NCBI GenBank assembly: GCA_019419585.1
Contig: DXZQ01000001.1
Span: 83,316 to 147,315 of the forward strand
Length of the DNA: 64,000 bases
Source of the DNA: Collinsella sp.
GTDB lineage: Bacteria; Actinomycetota; Coriobacteriia; Coriobacteriales; Coriobacteriaceae
Reading direction: 5' to 3'
The stretch's first letter is position 1, and each line of letters begins with the position of its first letter. Of the stretch, positions 17,613-26,852 are shown one piece after another. Both the position numbers and the translations under genes were made by a program. The notes under the pieces were generated by a model that was not told the DNA's origin, searched no databases, and saw nothing but the letters and a program-made list of their open reading frames with translations.

Positions 17613-18356
17613 CTACTCCTCCCCTCGGGCGGCGACCAGTGCCTGGGCCAGCGTAAAGTTGCCCTCGTAGAGCGCGCGACCGGTAATGGCACCTTCAATC
17701 GCGCCCTCACCCACCGCGACCAGTGCGCGGATGTCATCGAGCGTCGAGATACCACCCGAAGCCACGACGGGAAAGCCCGCGACCTTGGCAACATGGCGAT
17801 ACACCGCCACATCGATGCCCGTCTGCATGCCATCGCGCGCAATGTCGGTATACACCAGATGCTTAAAACCCAGCTCGGAAAGCTGCGCCACGGCGTCGTC
17901 GAGCGCCACGCCCGCGCCGTCACGCCAGCCATTCACCTTGACCTGGCCGTCGCGCGCGGCGATGTCTGCCACCAACAGCTCGCCAAAGCCTTGGGCCGCC
18001 ACCTCGGCAAAACCCGGCTCGGTCACCAGCACGGTACCCAGTGCAATGCGGCGAGCACCGTAGCCGGCCAGCTCGTCGATACGTGCAAGCGAGCGAACGC
18101 CGCCGCCCACGTCCACGGACAGACCGTCGACGCCGCAGATGGCCTCGATCGCCGCCGAGTTAGCAGCGCACGCGTCCTCGTCCTCACCAAAGGCAGCGGA
18201 CAGGTCGACGACGTGCACCCAGCTCGCGCCCTGCTCGGCAAAGGAGCGGGCAACGGCCACGGGGTCGTCGGAATATACCTTGCAGCGGCTCCGGTCGCCG
18301 CGCTCCAGGCGCACAACCTTACCGCCGATCAAATCGATTGCGGGAAACAGAATCAT
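17613..18356 (-). CDS. hisA: ProFAR isomerase
   Basis: A 247-residue TIM barrel that isomerises ProFAR to PRFAR. The catalytic Asp is in FPAIDLIGGKVVRLERGD, the second in YTDIARDGMQTGID, and the phosphate loops are VDVGGGVRS and ASGGIST. Its ATG overlaps the hisH stop by 4 bp (ATGA). A TrpF-like dual function (PriA), known in some Actinobacteria, cannot be excluded from sequence. Confidence 0.95.
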   Translation of the reverse strand: MILFPAIDLIGGKVVRLERGDRSRCKVYSDDPVAVARSFAEQGASWVHVVDLSAAFGEDEDACAANSAAIEAICGVDGLSVDVGGGVRSLARIDELAGYGARRIALGTVLVTEPGFAEVAAQGFGELLVADIAARDGQVKVNGWRDGAGVALDDAVAQLSELGFKHLVYTDIARDGMQTGIDVAVYRHVAKVAGFPVVASGGISTLDDIRALVAVGEGAIEGAITGRALYEGNFTLAQALVAARGEE

Positions 18357-19054
18357 CGGCCGGCCCCCTCGACGACGCTCACGAAGTTCTTAAGGATGCG
18401 CTGACCCAGCGCGGAGGATTTCTCGGGATGGAACTGGCAGCCCCACACGTTGCCGTGGCGCACGATGCACGGGAAGCTCCGCGTATAGTGCGTGCGCGCC
18501 AGCACATCGGCGGCATCGGCATCGTCAGCCACCGCGTAGCTGTGGGTGAAGTACATGTTGGCACCCTCGGCAAAACCGGCAAGCAGCGGATCGGCCGCAC
18601 CGGCGGGCGTCATGTGCACCTGGTCCCAACCCACGTGCGGCACCTTCAGGCGGCTCGACTCCAGGCGCGTGCACGAGCCGCGCATAATACCCAGGCCATC
18701 GGCCCAGGGGCCGCCGACCCGCTCGGAGGCATCGTCGTCCGCGTCCGCGCCTTCGTCCGCCGGCACGCCCTCGTTGCCGCGCTCAAAAAATAGCTGAAGG
18801 CCCAGGCAGATGCCGAGCAGCGGAGTTCCAGCGGCGACGACATCGAGCACGGCCGTCTCCTCGCCGCTCTGGCGCATAAAGGCAATCGCGTCATAGAACG
18901 CACCCACGCCCGGAATGACCAGGCCGTCGGCGTTGCGGATCTGCTCCGGATTGTCCGACGTGCAGGCGGCGGCACCGGCGCGTGCAAGCCCGCGCACGAC
19001 GCTCGACAAGTTGCCCTTGTGGTAGTCGACCACCACGATCTTCGGTTCGCCCAC
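18353..19054 (-). CDS. hisH: Imidazole glycerol phosphate synthase, glutaminase subunit
   Basis: A 233-residue class I glutamine amidotransferase that supplies ammonia to HisF. The nucleophile elbow is GICLGLQLFF, the oxyanion region PGVGAFYDA, and the His-Glu pair CQFHPEKS. The start is a GTG at 19054 with GGGAGGG just upstream; no ATG fits the known N-terminus (EPKIVVVDYHKGN). An acidic insertion (ADEGADADDDASERVGG) follows the elbow and is likely a surface loop. The stop overlaps the hisA start by 4 bp. Confidence 0.93.
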   Translation of the reverse strand: MGEPKIVVVDYHKGNLSSVVRGLARAGAAACTSDNPEQIRNADGLVIPGVGAFYDAIAFMRQSGEETAVLDVVAAGTPLLGICLGLQLFFERGNEGVPADEGADADDDASERVGGPWADGLGIMRGSCTRLESSRLKVPHVGWDQVHMTPAGAADPLLAGFAEGANMYFTHSYAVADDADAADVLARTHYTRSFPCIVRHGNVWGCQFHPEKSSALGQRILKNFVSVVEGAGR

Positions 19055-19080
19055 GCGACCCTCCCTTTTCCCATCGTCCA

Positions 19081-19119
19081 AAACCACCACAAAGGGGACA
19101 GGCACCTTTGTGGTAGTTT
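19081..19119. repeat. Palindrome between hisB and hisH
   Basis: AAACCACCACAAAGG (19081-19095) pairs with CCTTTGTGGTAGTTT (19105-19119), with one wobble, around GGACAGGCA. The GGGGACAGGCACC string is of the kind found in REP-like repeats of many genomes. It lies within the his operon, in a 79-bp gap. Confidence 0.75.
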
Positions 19120-19133
19120 GTGCGATCCGTCAG

Positions 19134-19721
19134 CTACAGCGAACCCTTGGTGCTGGGGATGCCCTGCACGCGGGAATCGAGCTCGCAGGCATGGCGCATC
19201 GTGCGGCCCACGGCCTTAAAGGCGGCCTCGATAATGTGATGCGAGTTGCCGCCCGCCAGCTCGCGCACGTGCAGCGTGAGCTTGGCGTCGCGCGCAAAGG
19301 CGTAGAAGAACTCGACGGCCAGCTCGGTATCGAAGCTGCCCACGCGCTCGGTCGGCACGGGCAGCTCGCAGTAGGCCTGCCCGCGGCCCGAAATATCAAC
19401 AGCAGCCATCACAAGTGTCTCGTCCATGGCGATCGCCGCGTCGGCAAAGCGCGTAATGCCCGCCTTGTCGCCCAGCGCCTGGCAGAACGCCTCGCCCAGC
19501 ACAATGCCCGTGTCCTCGACGGTATGATGCGCATCGACCTCCACGTCGCCCACCGCGTGCACCGTCAGATCGAACAGGCCATGGCGGCCAAAAGCGTTGA
19601 GCATGTGGTCGAAAAACGGCACGCCGGTCGAGATGTCGCACACGCCAGATCCGTCCAGGTCGAGCTTTACGACAATGTCGGTCTCGCACGTCTTGCGGGT
19701 CACCTCGGCATAGCGGTCCAT
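19134..19721 (-). CDS. hisB: Imidazoleglycerol-phosphate dehydratase
   Basis: A 195-residue single-function dehydratase that makes imidazole acetol phosphate. The manganese-binding motifs DAHHTVED and NSHHIIEAAFK are present, along with GVPFFDHMLNAFGRHGLFD. There is no N-terminal HAD phosphatase domain, unlike enterobacterial HisB; the phosphatase step is assigned to the convergent PHP enzyme. The start abuts the hisC stop. Confidence 0.97.
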   Translation of the reverse strand: MDRYAEVTRKTCETDIVVKLDLDGSGVCDISTGVPFFDHMLNAFGRHGLFDLTVHAVGDVEVDAHHTVEDTGIVLGEAFCQALGDKAGITRFADAAIAMDETLVMAAVDISGRGQAYCELPVPTERVGSFDTELAVEFFYAFARDAKLTLHVRELAGGNSHHIIEAAFKAVGRTMRHACELDSRVQGIPSTKGSL

Positions 19722-20837
19722 CTACATCTCCTCCTTCACCAGCGCGGCAAACGCAGCCAGCACCTCGTCGTTTTCCTGCGGGGTGCCCACGGTAATGCGC
19801 AGGCAGTCCGCGAGCCCCGGCGCGTAGCTAAAGTCGCGCACCAAAATCGAATACTCGTCGCGCAGACGCTCGCGCACGCGCGTGGCATGCGACGTGCGCA
19901 CGAGCACAAAGTTCGCCGCGCTCGGCCATGCCTCCACGGGCATGCCCCCGGCAGCCATTGCGCGCAGGGCGCACAACTCGCGCTCGCGCTCGGATGCGAC
20001 CTGTGCCACCACAGGCGCATACGCATCGCGGGCACGCACGCAGGCAAGCGCGGCGGCCTGGCTTAGCACGTTAACCGAGTAGATTTGGCGAATCGCCGCA
20101 AACACATCGATGACCTCGGGCGCCGCGATCACATAGCCCAGACGCGTGCCGGCGGCGCCGAACGCCTTGGACAGCGTATGCAGAATCACCAGGTTGGGAT
20201 GCTCGGCGATAAGCCCCTGCGCCGTGGTAGCCGCGCCAAACGAATCGTCCGCAAACTCAACGTAGGCCTCGTCGACCATGACCATGCCGGGGCACGCATC
20301 GCACAGGGCCGCGACAAAGTCGAGCGGCGCCACGTCGCCCGTGGGGTTATTGGGCGAGGTCACGATGGCCAAGTTGCACTCCGGCGCCGCGGCGAGCATG
20401 GCTGCCTGGTCGAGCTCAAAGCTCGTCGGATCACGCCACACGTCGCGCACCTCGGTCTGGCACAGAGACGCAAAGAAGGCATACTCGCTAAAGCACGGCG
20501 GGCAGTTGAGCAGGGTCCTCCCCGCGCCGCCAAACGCCAGCAGATAGTTATAGAGCAGCTCGTCGCCGCCGTTGCCCACGCAGATGTTCTCGCGCGTCAC
20601 GCCACGCCAAGCAGCCAGTTCGTCGCGCAGGTCGTTCGACATGGGATCGGGATAGCGGTTGAGCGGCGTAGCGGCGAGCGCCGCGTCAATCGCCTCGCAC
20701 ACGCCGGCCGGCACGGGATAGGTATTCTCATTGGCCGAAAGGTTGATGCGCGTGGGCGTAAAGTTGGGATCATAGGGCTCAATGCCGGCCAAGTAGGGCT
20801 GGACGAGCTCCTTCATGCGGGGAGTGAGTTCGGCCAT
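19722..20837 (-). CDS. hisC: Histidinol-phosphate aminotransferase
   Basis: A 371-residue class I/II PLP aminotransferase. Motifs: NLSANENTYPVP at the N-terminus, NRYPDP, VGNGGDELLYNYLLAFGG, SPNNPTGD, DEAYVEF and the PLP lysine in TLSKAFGAAGTRLGY. It transaminates imidazole acetol phosphate with glutamate. The ATG at 20837 is 1 bp from the hisD stop; longer in-frame starts would lie inside hisD. Confidence 0.96.
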   Translation of the reverse strand: MAELTPRMKELVQPYLAGIEPYDPNFTPTRINLSANENTYPVPAGVCEAIDAALAATPLNRYPDPMSNDLRDELAAWRGVTRENICVGNGGDELLYNYLLAFGGAGRTLLNCPPCFSEYAFFASLCQTEVRDVWRDPTSFELDQAAMLAAAPECNLAIVTSPNNPTGDVAPLDFVAALCDACPGMVMVDEAYVEFADDSFGAATTAQGLIAEHPNLVILHTLSKAFGAAGTRLGYVIAAPEVIDVFAAIRQIYSVNVLSQAAALACVRARDAYAPVVAQVASERERELCALRAMAAGGMPVEAWPSAANFVLVRTSHATRVRERLRDEYSILVRDFSYAPGLADCLRITVGTPQENDEVLAAFAALVKEEM

Positions 20838-20838
20838 G

Positions 20839-22278
20839 TCAGGCCTCCTCGCCGGTCGGGCCAGCGCCATCCGCGCTTGCAGCCGCCGCCAGATCAACGC
20901 CCTCGGCAACCGTCGCCACGGCATCGCCCGGCCAGGCAACCTTGGTCAGGTCGGCCGCAGCCAGAGACTCGGCACTCACGGTATCCTCGCCCTGCTCCAA
21001 CACGCGGCGACGCAGAGCGGCGGATAGCGCGTGCGCCCACAGGCCCTCGGCCTCGGCCAGGCGCTGCGTCGCGGGAGCGTCGGAGAGCAGGCCCTCGGGT
21101 GTATAGCAAATGACACTCGAGCGCTTAACGAATTCTTCGACCGAAAGCGGGTTGGAGAACATGGCCGTACCGCCGGTCGGCAGCGTGTGGTTGGGGCCGG
21201 CAACGTAATCGCCGAGCGGCTCGGAGCTCCACGCGCCCACAAAGATGGCGCCGGCGTTGCGAATGCCGCCGAGCAGGCCCATCGCATCCTTGCAGTGCAG
21301 CTCAAGGTGCTCGGGCGCCACGGTGTTCACCGCCTCGACGGCGGCAGCCATATCGGCGGCCACCACGATGATGCCCTCGTTATCGAGCGAGGCGCGCGTG
21401 ATTTCGGCGCGTGGCGACTGCGCCACCAGAATGTCGATGCCAGCCTCGACCTCGCGCGCAAACTGCCCATCGCAGGTCACCAGATAACAGGCGGCCAGCG
21501 GATCGTGCTCGGCCTGGGCCATCAGGTCTGCCGCGACCACCATGGGCTTGGCCGTGGCATCGGCCAGCACGCAGACCTCGGACGGGCCAGCGACCATGTC
21601 GATTCCCACGCCGCCCGAGACAATCTGCTTGGCAGCGGCAACAAAAGCGTTGCCCGGACCGGTGATTTTATCGACACGCGGAATGCTCTCGGTACCGTAT
21701 GCCAGCGCGGCCACGGCCTGGGCGCCGCCCACCATATAGATTTCGTCCACGCCGCCGAGCTTTGCTGCGGCGAGCGTGTAGGGGCTGATCAGGCCGTCTT
21801 TTTGCGGCGGGGTCACCATAACCACGCGCTTGACGCCGGCAACCTTGGCGGGAATGGCGTTCATGAGCACCGTGGAGGGATACTGCGCGCGACCGCCCGG
21901 CACATAGATGCCAGCCGCCGCGAGCGGGGTCACCTTAACGCCGAGCATCGTGCCGTCCGGGCGCGTGGTAAACCAGCTCTGTTCGACCTCGCGCTGGTGG
22001 AACTCGCGAATCTGGCGCGCGGCCTTCTCGAGCGCGGCGACAAAGGCCGGATCGAGGCCTTCGAGCGCGGCATCGATCTGCTCTTGCGGCAAACGGAAGC
22101 TCTGCAGTTCAACGCCGTCAAAACGCCGACAGTAGTCGCGCACCGCGGCATCGCCATTGGCGCGCACGTTGGCCACGATATCGCGGGCGGCGTCGACGAT
22201 GTTTTGCGGCAGCACGCCCTTACGGTTGAGTTGGTTGGTAACGAGGCGCTCACCGGGAGCAAGTTTGATGGTCTTCAT
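20839..22278 (-). CDS. hisD: Histidinol dehydrogenase
   Basis: A 479-residue zinc-dependent dehydrogenase that oxidises histidinol twice to histidine, the last step. Motifs: [51 protein letters not shown] and the C-terminal [14 protein letters not shown]. It is somewhat longer than the usual ~430 residues because of a C-terminal tail rich in Ala and Glu ([11 protein letters not shown] onward). It lies 105 bp after hisZG. Confidence 0.97.
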   Translation of the reverse strand: MKTIKLAPGERLVTNQLNRKGVLPQNIVDAARDIVANVRANGDAAVRDYCRRFDGVELQSFRLPQEQIDAALEGLDPAFVAALEKAARQIREFHQREVEQSWFTTRPDGTMLGVKVTPLAAAGIYVPGGRAQYPSTVLMNAIPAKVAGVKRVVMVTPPQKDGLISPYTLAAAKLGGVDEIYMVGGAQAVAALAYGTESIPRVDKITGPGNAFVAAAKQIVSGGVGIDMVAGPSEVCVLADATAKPMVVAADLMAQAEHDPLAACYLVTCDGQFAREVEAGIDILVAQSPRAEITRASLDNEGIIVVAADMAAAVEAVNTVAPEHLELHCKDAMGLLGGIRNAGAIFVGAWSSEPLGDYVAGPNHTLPTGGTAMFSNPLSVEEFVKRSSVICYTPEGLLSDAPATQRLAEAEGLWAHALSAALRRRVLEQGEDTVSAESLAAADLTKVAWPGDAVATVAEGVDLAAAASADGAGPTGEEA

Positions 22279-22383
22279 ATCGGTATCCCCTATCGGTCGA
22301 GGTTGTGTTCGAAAAACGAGCGACTGGGCGGCGGCGCCAATCGACCCGCAGCCCAGACGTTGGGGCGCCCGTGCGTACTCGCG

Positions 22384-24099
22384 CTATTGTGCCGAGCCCG
22401 CAACGGGCTCAAAATGCTTGTCCTTCACGGCCGCGGCCAAGCGATCTGCCAGATTACGCACGCGCGGATCTAAGCGCGCGGCACCCGGGTTGACAAAGAA
22501 GCGGGCCGTGCAGTCCATGATGCGGCCGGTGATGACCAGGTCGTTGTCGCGCAGCGTGGCACCCGTGGCGGTAATATCCACGATGCGATCGGTCATGCCG
22601 ACGATAGGGCCCAGCTCGATGTTGCCGTGTAGCGAAACGATGTCGGCGTTCACGCCGCGCTCGGCATACCAGGCACTCGCGATGCGCGGGTACTTGGTTG
22701 CCACGCGAAGCGAACCGCGGCGGGCATAGTTGCGCTCGGTCTGACCGACGCGCCATGCGGGCTCCGCCTCGATAAAGGTGCACAGGCCGTAGCCCAGATC
22801 GACCAGCTGCAGCAAGTTGAGGTTTGCCTCGATGAGCGAGTCCCAGCCACAGATGCCGCAGTCGGCACCGCCACAGCCCACAAAAGCGGGCGCGTCGCTG
22901 GGACGCACGATGACAAACTCGATATCGCCGACCGTACCCTTGCCGGCACGCGTGTCGCGGCCGCGCACGATCAGGTGACGACCGGGATCGCGCAGCTCCG
23001 AGACATCCAAGCCCGCGGCCTCGAGCACGTCGAGCGTGTCGGCCTTGAGCGAGCCCTTGGGCACGGCAATGCGCAGCGGACCCTCGGCGCCACGGCCCGC
23101 GGCGTGATTGCCATCGGAAGCAGCGTCCTCGGCCGAGGTGCGCGCGGCCTCCAGACGCTCGAGCGAAAAGGCGAAGCCCGCCGCCGGCACCTCGATGCCG
23201 TCGCCGAACGCACCAGTAAAGATGGAGTCGTAGCGTCCGCCCGAACCGACCGGATCGGGCAAGCCGCCGGCATAGGCCTTAAAGACCAGGCCCGTGTAGT
23301 AATCAAACGAGTTCATGATGGAGAAGTCGAAGGACAGCACCTGGGCGTCCTCGGGAGCCAGGCCATCGACCAGGGCACGCATCTCGCGCGTCAGCGGCGC
23401 GACAATGCCGGCGGTCTCCAGCAGCGCATCCACGCGGTCGAGCACCTCGGCACCACCGTGCAGGCGCGGCAGCTCGCTAATGGCCGCCTTGACGGCATCG
23501 GACTCGGCGCTTGCCGCCACGCGGGCATCGAGGCCCACAAAGTCGTTAGCGTGCACACAGCGCAGGGCCTCGGCAGCCAGCTGGCGATCCTCGCATGCCG
23601 CGAGCAATTCCTTAAAAGGACGCACGCTACCTGCAATAATGCGCGCATCGGGAAGTGCCAGCTCGCGCACGGCCTCCGCCACCAGCGAGACGATCTCGAC
23701 ATCGCCCGCGGTATCGCCCACACCGATAAGCTCAAAGCCCAGCTGTGTAAACTGACGCGAGCCGCCGGCATTGCGCTGACACTCGCGGACCACCGGCGCC
23801 TCATAGCGCAGGCGCAGCGGCAGATCGGCCGCGCGCATGCGAGTCGAAACCAGGCGAACGATCGGCAGCGTGTTGTCGGGACGGACCACCAGCAGGCGAC
23901 CATCATCGTCAAAGAGCTTAAACGGCGTGTCCGCAATGCGGCCGCCCTCCTCGAGTGAACCCTTGTCCTCGAGCAGTGGCGTCTCGACCGGCAGGTAATG
24001 ATGCTCCCTAAAGCAGCCCTTCACCGTACATGCGATCTCCTCGCGCGCCTGAGCCTCCTCGGGCAATATGTCCCGGAATCCCCACGGTGTGGCCGTCAT
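22384..24099 (-). CDS. hisZ-hisG: ATP phosphoribosyltransferase, HisZ-HisG fusion
   Basis: A 571-residue protein joining both subunits of the short-form ATP phosphoribosyltransferase, the first and feedback-regulated step of histidine synthesis. Residues 1 to about 320 are HisZ, a HisS-like regulatory domain (WGFRDILPEEAQ, RPDNTLPIVRLVSTRM, FTQLGFELIG, FDYYTGLVFKAY, SGGRYD). A ~30-residue Ala/Gly linker follows. From about residue 345 it is short-form HisG (LRIAVPKGSLKADTLDVLE, CGICGWDSLIEA, GSLRVATKYPRIA, VDITATGATLRDNDL). HisZ and HisG are normally separate chains that form an octamer. It is the first gene of the operon. Starts ATG 24099 after GAGGAGG. Confidence 0.93.
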   Translation of the reverse strand: MTATPWGFRDILPEEAQAREEIACTVKGCFREHHYLPVETPLLEDKGSLEEGGRIADTPFKLFDDDGRLLVVRPDNTLPIVRLVSTRMRAADLPLRLRYEAPVVRECQRNAGGSRQFTQLGFELIGVGDTAGDVEIVSLVAEAVRELALPDARIIAGSVRPFKELLAACEDRQLAAEALRCVHANDFVGLDARVAASAESDAVKAAISELPRLHGGAEVLDRVDALLETAGIVAPLTREMRALVDGLAPEDAQVLSFDFSIMNSFDYYTGLVFKAYAGGLPDPVGSGGRYDSIFTGAFGDGIEVPAAGFAFSLERLEAARTSAEDAASDGNHAAGRGAEGPLRIAVPKGSLKADTLDVLEAAGLDVSELRDPGRHLIVRGRDTRAGKGTVGDIEFVIVRPSDAPAFVGCGGADCGICGWDSLIEANLNLLQLVDLGYGLCTFIEAEPAWRVGQTERNYARRGSLRVATKYPRIASAWYAERGVNADIVSLHGNIELGPIVGMTDRIVDITATGATLRDNDLVITGRIMDCTARFFVNPGAARLDPRVRNLADRLAAAVKDKHFEPVAGSAQ

Positions 24100-24134
24100 C
24101 TGGTAAGCCTCCTCATGCTGTGTTTCATATAGAG

Positions 24135-24166
24135 CAGAAGACCGGCATAGCTCCGCCGGTCTTCTG
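24135..24166 (-). promoter_or_regulatory. Leader hairpin of the his operon
   Basis: CAGAAGACCGGC pairs perfectly with GCCGGTCTTCTG (12 bp, 8-nt loop) 36 bp upstream of hisZG. No T run and no histidine-rich leader peptide are seen, so it is not a typical attenuator. It may stabilise the mRNA or end transcripts coming from the IS side. Confidence 0.6.
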
Positions 24167-24320
24167 GGTACTTTAGCATACTAGAGTGTTTGCGGGGAGA
24201 ATCGTCCTCCTCGGCTCATAGCGTATTCATTTGGAAACATAGGGGAAAGCGTGTCCCGCCCGCCAGCCAAAAACTGGGATGCGGGGGACCTCGGACGTTT
24301 TTCCGGACCATGTCCCGGCG

Positions 24321-25213
24321 CTATGCCGCATGGCCCCTCTCCTCGCGATACTCCCTAATGGTCTTCCATCCTAGGTCCTTCTTGAGCTTGCCGTCCCTGT
24401 ACCACTCGATATATTCGCCGAGCAGGCGGGAGAACTCGTCGAACGGCACGCCGGTCCAGTCCCTGCCCTCGAAGAAGTCGCACTTGAGCGTGCCGAAGAA
24501 CCCCTCGGCGCGCGCGTTGTCGGGGCTCCGGGCCCTCCTCGACATCGAGCGCACCACCCCGGGGCCGCACGCCTCGCGCCACTCGCGCCCCATGTAGACG
24601 GCGCCGCCGTCGGTGTGCACCGTGAGCGGCCGGTCCTCGGTCGGCCCGACTATCCCCACCAGGTCCCTGAGCATGCCGACCATCAGGTCGGAGTCGGCGT
24701 GGACCGAGACCCTCCAGCAGATCGGCCACCCGTCGAAGCAGTCGATCGCGGGCGACAGGTACGCCCTGTACCCGTCGAGCCTGAACTCCGTGACGTCGGT
24801 GACCACGAGCAGGCCGGGCGCGGGCGCGCGGAAGTCGTGCGTCCCGTCCGCGCGCAGTGGGACGTTGGCCGGGCGCTCCGCGAGCTCGCCCCGGTAGCTG
24901 CGGTACCTCGCCCTCCGGCGCATCTGCGCCGCCTTGCGGGCGACCAGGCCCTCCTCGCGCATGATCCGGCGCACGACCTTCTCGGACGCGACGACGGGGC
25001 TCTCGGCGTCCCCGGGCGCGAGCTCGCGCCACGAGACGGGCTCGCCGGGTCCCCTCCTGAGGTCGCGGTCACGGACTCAGGCCCGTAGACGCCGCCGCTC
25101 GCCTCGAACGACGCGCGCACGCGCTCCCTGAGCGCGGCCTTGGGGTCGGGCCTCGAGATCCTGGGCGCCTGGTCAAGATAGGTGCTCTTCGGGATCGACA
25201 GGGTCCTGGTCAA
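24321..25213 (-). pseudogene. IS3 transposase orfB, frameshifted
   Basis: The rve-type integrase of an IS3 element. The N-terminal part reads in one frame (ALRERVRASFEASGGVYG) and the rest in another (GEPVSWRELAPGD, then MRREE-type region and the DDE core). The switch lies near 25060-25066 and looks like a 1-nt loss. DDE residues are visible in the second frame: VTDVTEF, HTDGGAVYMG and ARAEGFFGTLK. Programmed frameshifting in IS3 normally joins orfA to orfB, not the middle of orfB, so this break is probably inactivating. A sequencing error would be the alternative. Confidence 0.8.
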
Positions 25214-25748
25214 CGTCCGCGAGCCTCACCGCCGGCGAGAGCCTCCTCGCCGCCTCTCCCGCCCTGTGCTTCTCCTCGTTCGTCAAAGAGCCAGGGCCTG
25301 GTGCTTTTAGGACGTCCAACACCGCCAGGGCCTCGGCGAGCCTGACCTCGGCCTCGCGGGCGCGCTCGGCGGGGTCGTCGGGAAGCCCCTCCAGGCCCCA
25401 GTCCCGCCAGTCGGTCTGCTCGGGCGGCTCGCCGCCGGCCCCTCCGCGCCCGGTCCTCTCCATCTTGCCCGCGCCCCCTTCGGCTCGACGCTTCCGCGGG
25501 GAGGCGGGCTCGGTGCCCGGTCGCCTCGCGGCGAATGCGGGGGTGCCCTCGCCGTGCGAGCAGTGCATGCGCTCCGCCCGGTCGGGCATCTCACGGGCGG
25601 TCAGCTCGCCCGCCTCCTCCAGCTTGAGCCAAGCATACAGGTTGTCCTTGTTCGGGAAAAGCGGCAGGCTCCTGCAGGCGGCGGGGGCGGACAGGCCGCT
25701 CCGGTGGAACTCCCAGAGAATCCCCTCGCGCTCCTCTTTCGTATACAT
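25173..25748 (-). CDS. IS3 orfA-like protein
   Basis: A 191-residue protein at the upstream end of the IS. The N-terminus (MYTKEEREGILWEFHRSGLS) resembles a helix-turn-helix that binds the IS ends. The middle is long, charged and low-complexity, and larger than the usual ~100-residue OrfA. It overlaps the start of orfB by 41 bp in a different frame, the arrangement used for frameshifted OrfAB in IS3 elements. Confidence 0.7.
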   Translation of the reverse strand: MYTKEEREGILWEFHRSGLSAPAACRSLPLFPNKDNLYAWLKLEEAGELTAREMPDRAERMHCSHGEGTPAFAARRPGTEPASPRKRRAEGGAGKMERTGRGGAGGEPPEQTDWRDWGLEGLPDDPAERAREAEVRLAEALAVLDVLKAPGPGSLTNEEKHRAGEAARRLSPAVRLADVDQDPVDPEEHLS

Positions 25749-25854
25749 CGGACTCCCTCCTGGACCCAGATTGGGTCCGAGATTTTGTCCGAGGTCCCCG
25801 GTTTCCGGTTGAGGTCCTCAGCGGAAAGTGTGTCCTATTCTGAGCGCCTGTTCT

Positions 25855-25898
25855 GGGACGTGCTTTCCGCCAGAAGCCTCAAGCGGAAAGCACGTCCC
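25855..25898. repeat. Perfect 16-bp palindrome beside the IS
   Basis: GGGACGTGCTTTCCGC (25855-25870) pairs exactly with 25883-25898. A degenerate copy (GCGGAAAGTGTGTCCT) is at 25821-25836 and another at 24242-24257 on the far side of the IS. It lies just downstream of the TIM-barrel gene and could also end its transcript. Confidence 0.75.
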
Positions 25899-25942
25899 GT
25901 TTCTCAAAAAGCGTCAAACGCCAACTCGGCGCCCTGTCCCAC

Positions 25943-26779
25943 TTAGGCGCCAATCGCGCGTCGGTACTCCGCCATAACCTGAGCGTCGGCTGCCGCGGGA
26001 TTGGCGAAATAGCGCCAATCATAGGTCTCGGCCGAAACAACTCCGCGATAGCCGCGCGCCACCAGCCTATCCAGGTCGGCGCGCATATCGCGGTCGCCGT
26101 CACCCCAGGCAAGATGCGTCGTGCCATCTGCCGCAACATCGACAAAATGCACGTGGGCGACATCATCGCCAAGCAGATCAAAATAATCGTCGATGGTATC
26201 CCCCGCCACCGCCATAGCGCCCAAATCCAGACACGCCTTAAGTGCCGGATGATCAACTGCCTCGATCATGCGCTTCGTATCGGCCGCCGAGTTCACGATC
26301 ATCGACTCAACCGGCTGTAGGGCCTCGAGCACCAGTCGCACGCCGCGCTCTCCCGCATGCTCGGCAATCGCACGCAGCATCGAGGCGCTGCGACCCCACG
26401 CGTCCTCGATCGGCTCGTTCAAAAATGCCCAGCCGCTCGAGACCATGACCTGCTCGGCTCCAAGTTCCGCCGCGATATCCACAACGTTCTTAAAGTACGC
26501 GAGCGTGCGAGTGCGCGCCTCATTCCCGCGCGCCGCGATATTCCACGGCTTGGGATTGTTCTGTTCGGGACAAAGCCCCACAATCCGAACCCCATACCGC
26601 TGTGATAGCTCCCGCACCTGCTCGAGCGAATCGTATCCATGGCAATCGACATACAGATGCATCGCCCCGGTCCAAAGCTCGCAACACGTGTAGCCCGAAG
26701 CCGACGCCGAAGAAAAGAACTCCTCAAGGTCAAAATAACGATGGCTGATATTCATGACGGCAAGCTGGGGATAGCTCAT
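25943..26779 (-). CDS. Sugar phosphate isomerase/epimerase, AP endonuclease 2-type TIM barrel
   Basis: A 278-residue xylose isomerase-like TIM barrel. The metal-binding set is visible: Glu in LVLEALQPVES, Asp in ACLDLGAMA, His in AHVHFVDVA and Glu in VSAETYDW. Such proteins isomerise or epimerise sugars, ketoses or sugar acids. It is the last gene of the SIS-SIS-TIM operon, so a sugar-amine derived substrate is likely. The ATG at 26779 follows GGAGAG; a longer frame from 26839 lacks a ribosome site. Confidence 0.85.
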   Translation of the reverse strand: MSYPQLAVMNISHRYFDLEEFFSSASASGYTCCELWTGAMHLYVDCHGYDSLEQVRELSQRYGVRIVGLCPEQNNPKPWNIAARGNEARTRTLAYFKNVVDIAAELGAEQVMVSSGWAFLNEPIEDAWGRSASMLRAIAEHAGERGVRLVLEALQPVESMIVNSAADTKRMIEAVDHPALKACLDLGAMAVAGDTIDDYFDLLGDDVAHVHFVDVAADGTTHLAWGDGDRDMRADLDRLVARGYRGVVSAETYDWRYFANPAAADAQVMAEYRRAIGA

Positions 26780-26852
26780 AATTACTCTCCAACCCAAGCG
26801 AGGCCCCGTTCCATATAGGAGCGAGGCCCGATTACACAAACGTTATTTGCTC

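Larger units (their letters stand above)
24284..25799 (-). mobile_element. IS3-family insertion sequence, degraded
   Basis: About 1.5 kb carrying orfA and a frameshifted orfB. Candidate terminal inverted repeats are GGGGACCTCGGAC (24284-24296) and GTCCGAGGTCCCC (25787-25799). No clear target duplication was found, so the exact ends may differ by a few bases. Sequences resembling GCGGAAAGCACGTCCC occur on both sides (24245-24257 and 25821-25898), which suggests insertion into a REP-like repeat cluster. Confidence 0.8.

Noticed and set aside
16275..18404. A 709-codon open frame opposite hisI, hisF and hisA
   Set aside because: Low-complexity Arg/His/Ala translation antisense to three clear his genes; no ribosome site and no family match.
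24100..24283. Histidine T-box or His-rich leader peptide
   Set aside because: There is one strong hairpin but no T-box sequence, no run of His codons and no T run after the stem.
25173..25213. orfA/orfB overlap as the cause of the orfB frame change
   Set aside because: IS3 programmed frameshifting acts in this overlap, but the break in orfB lies about 150 bp further on, so it needs a separate indel.
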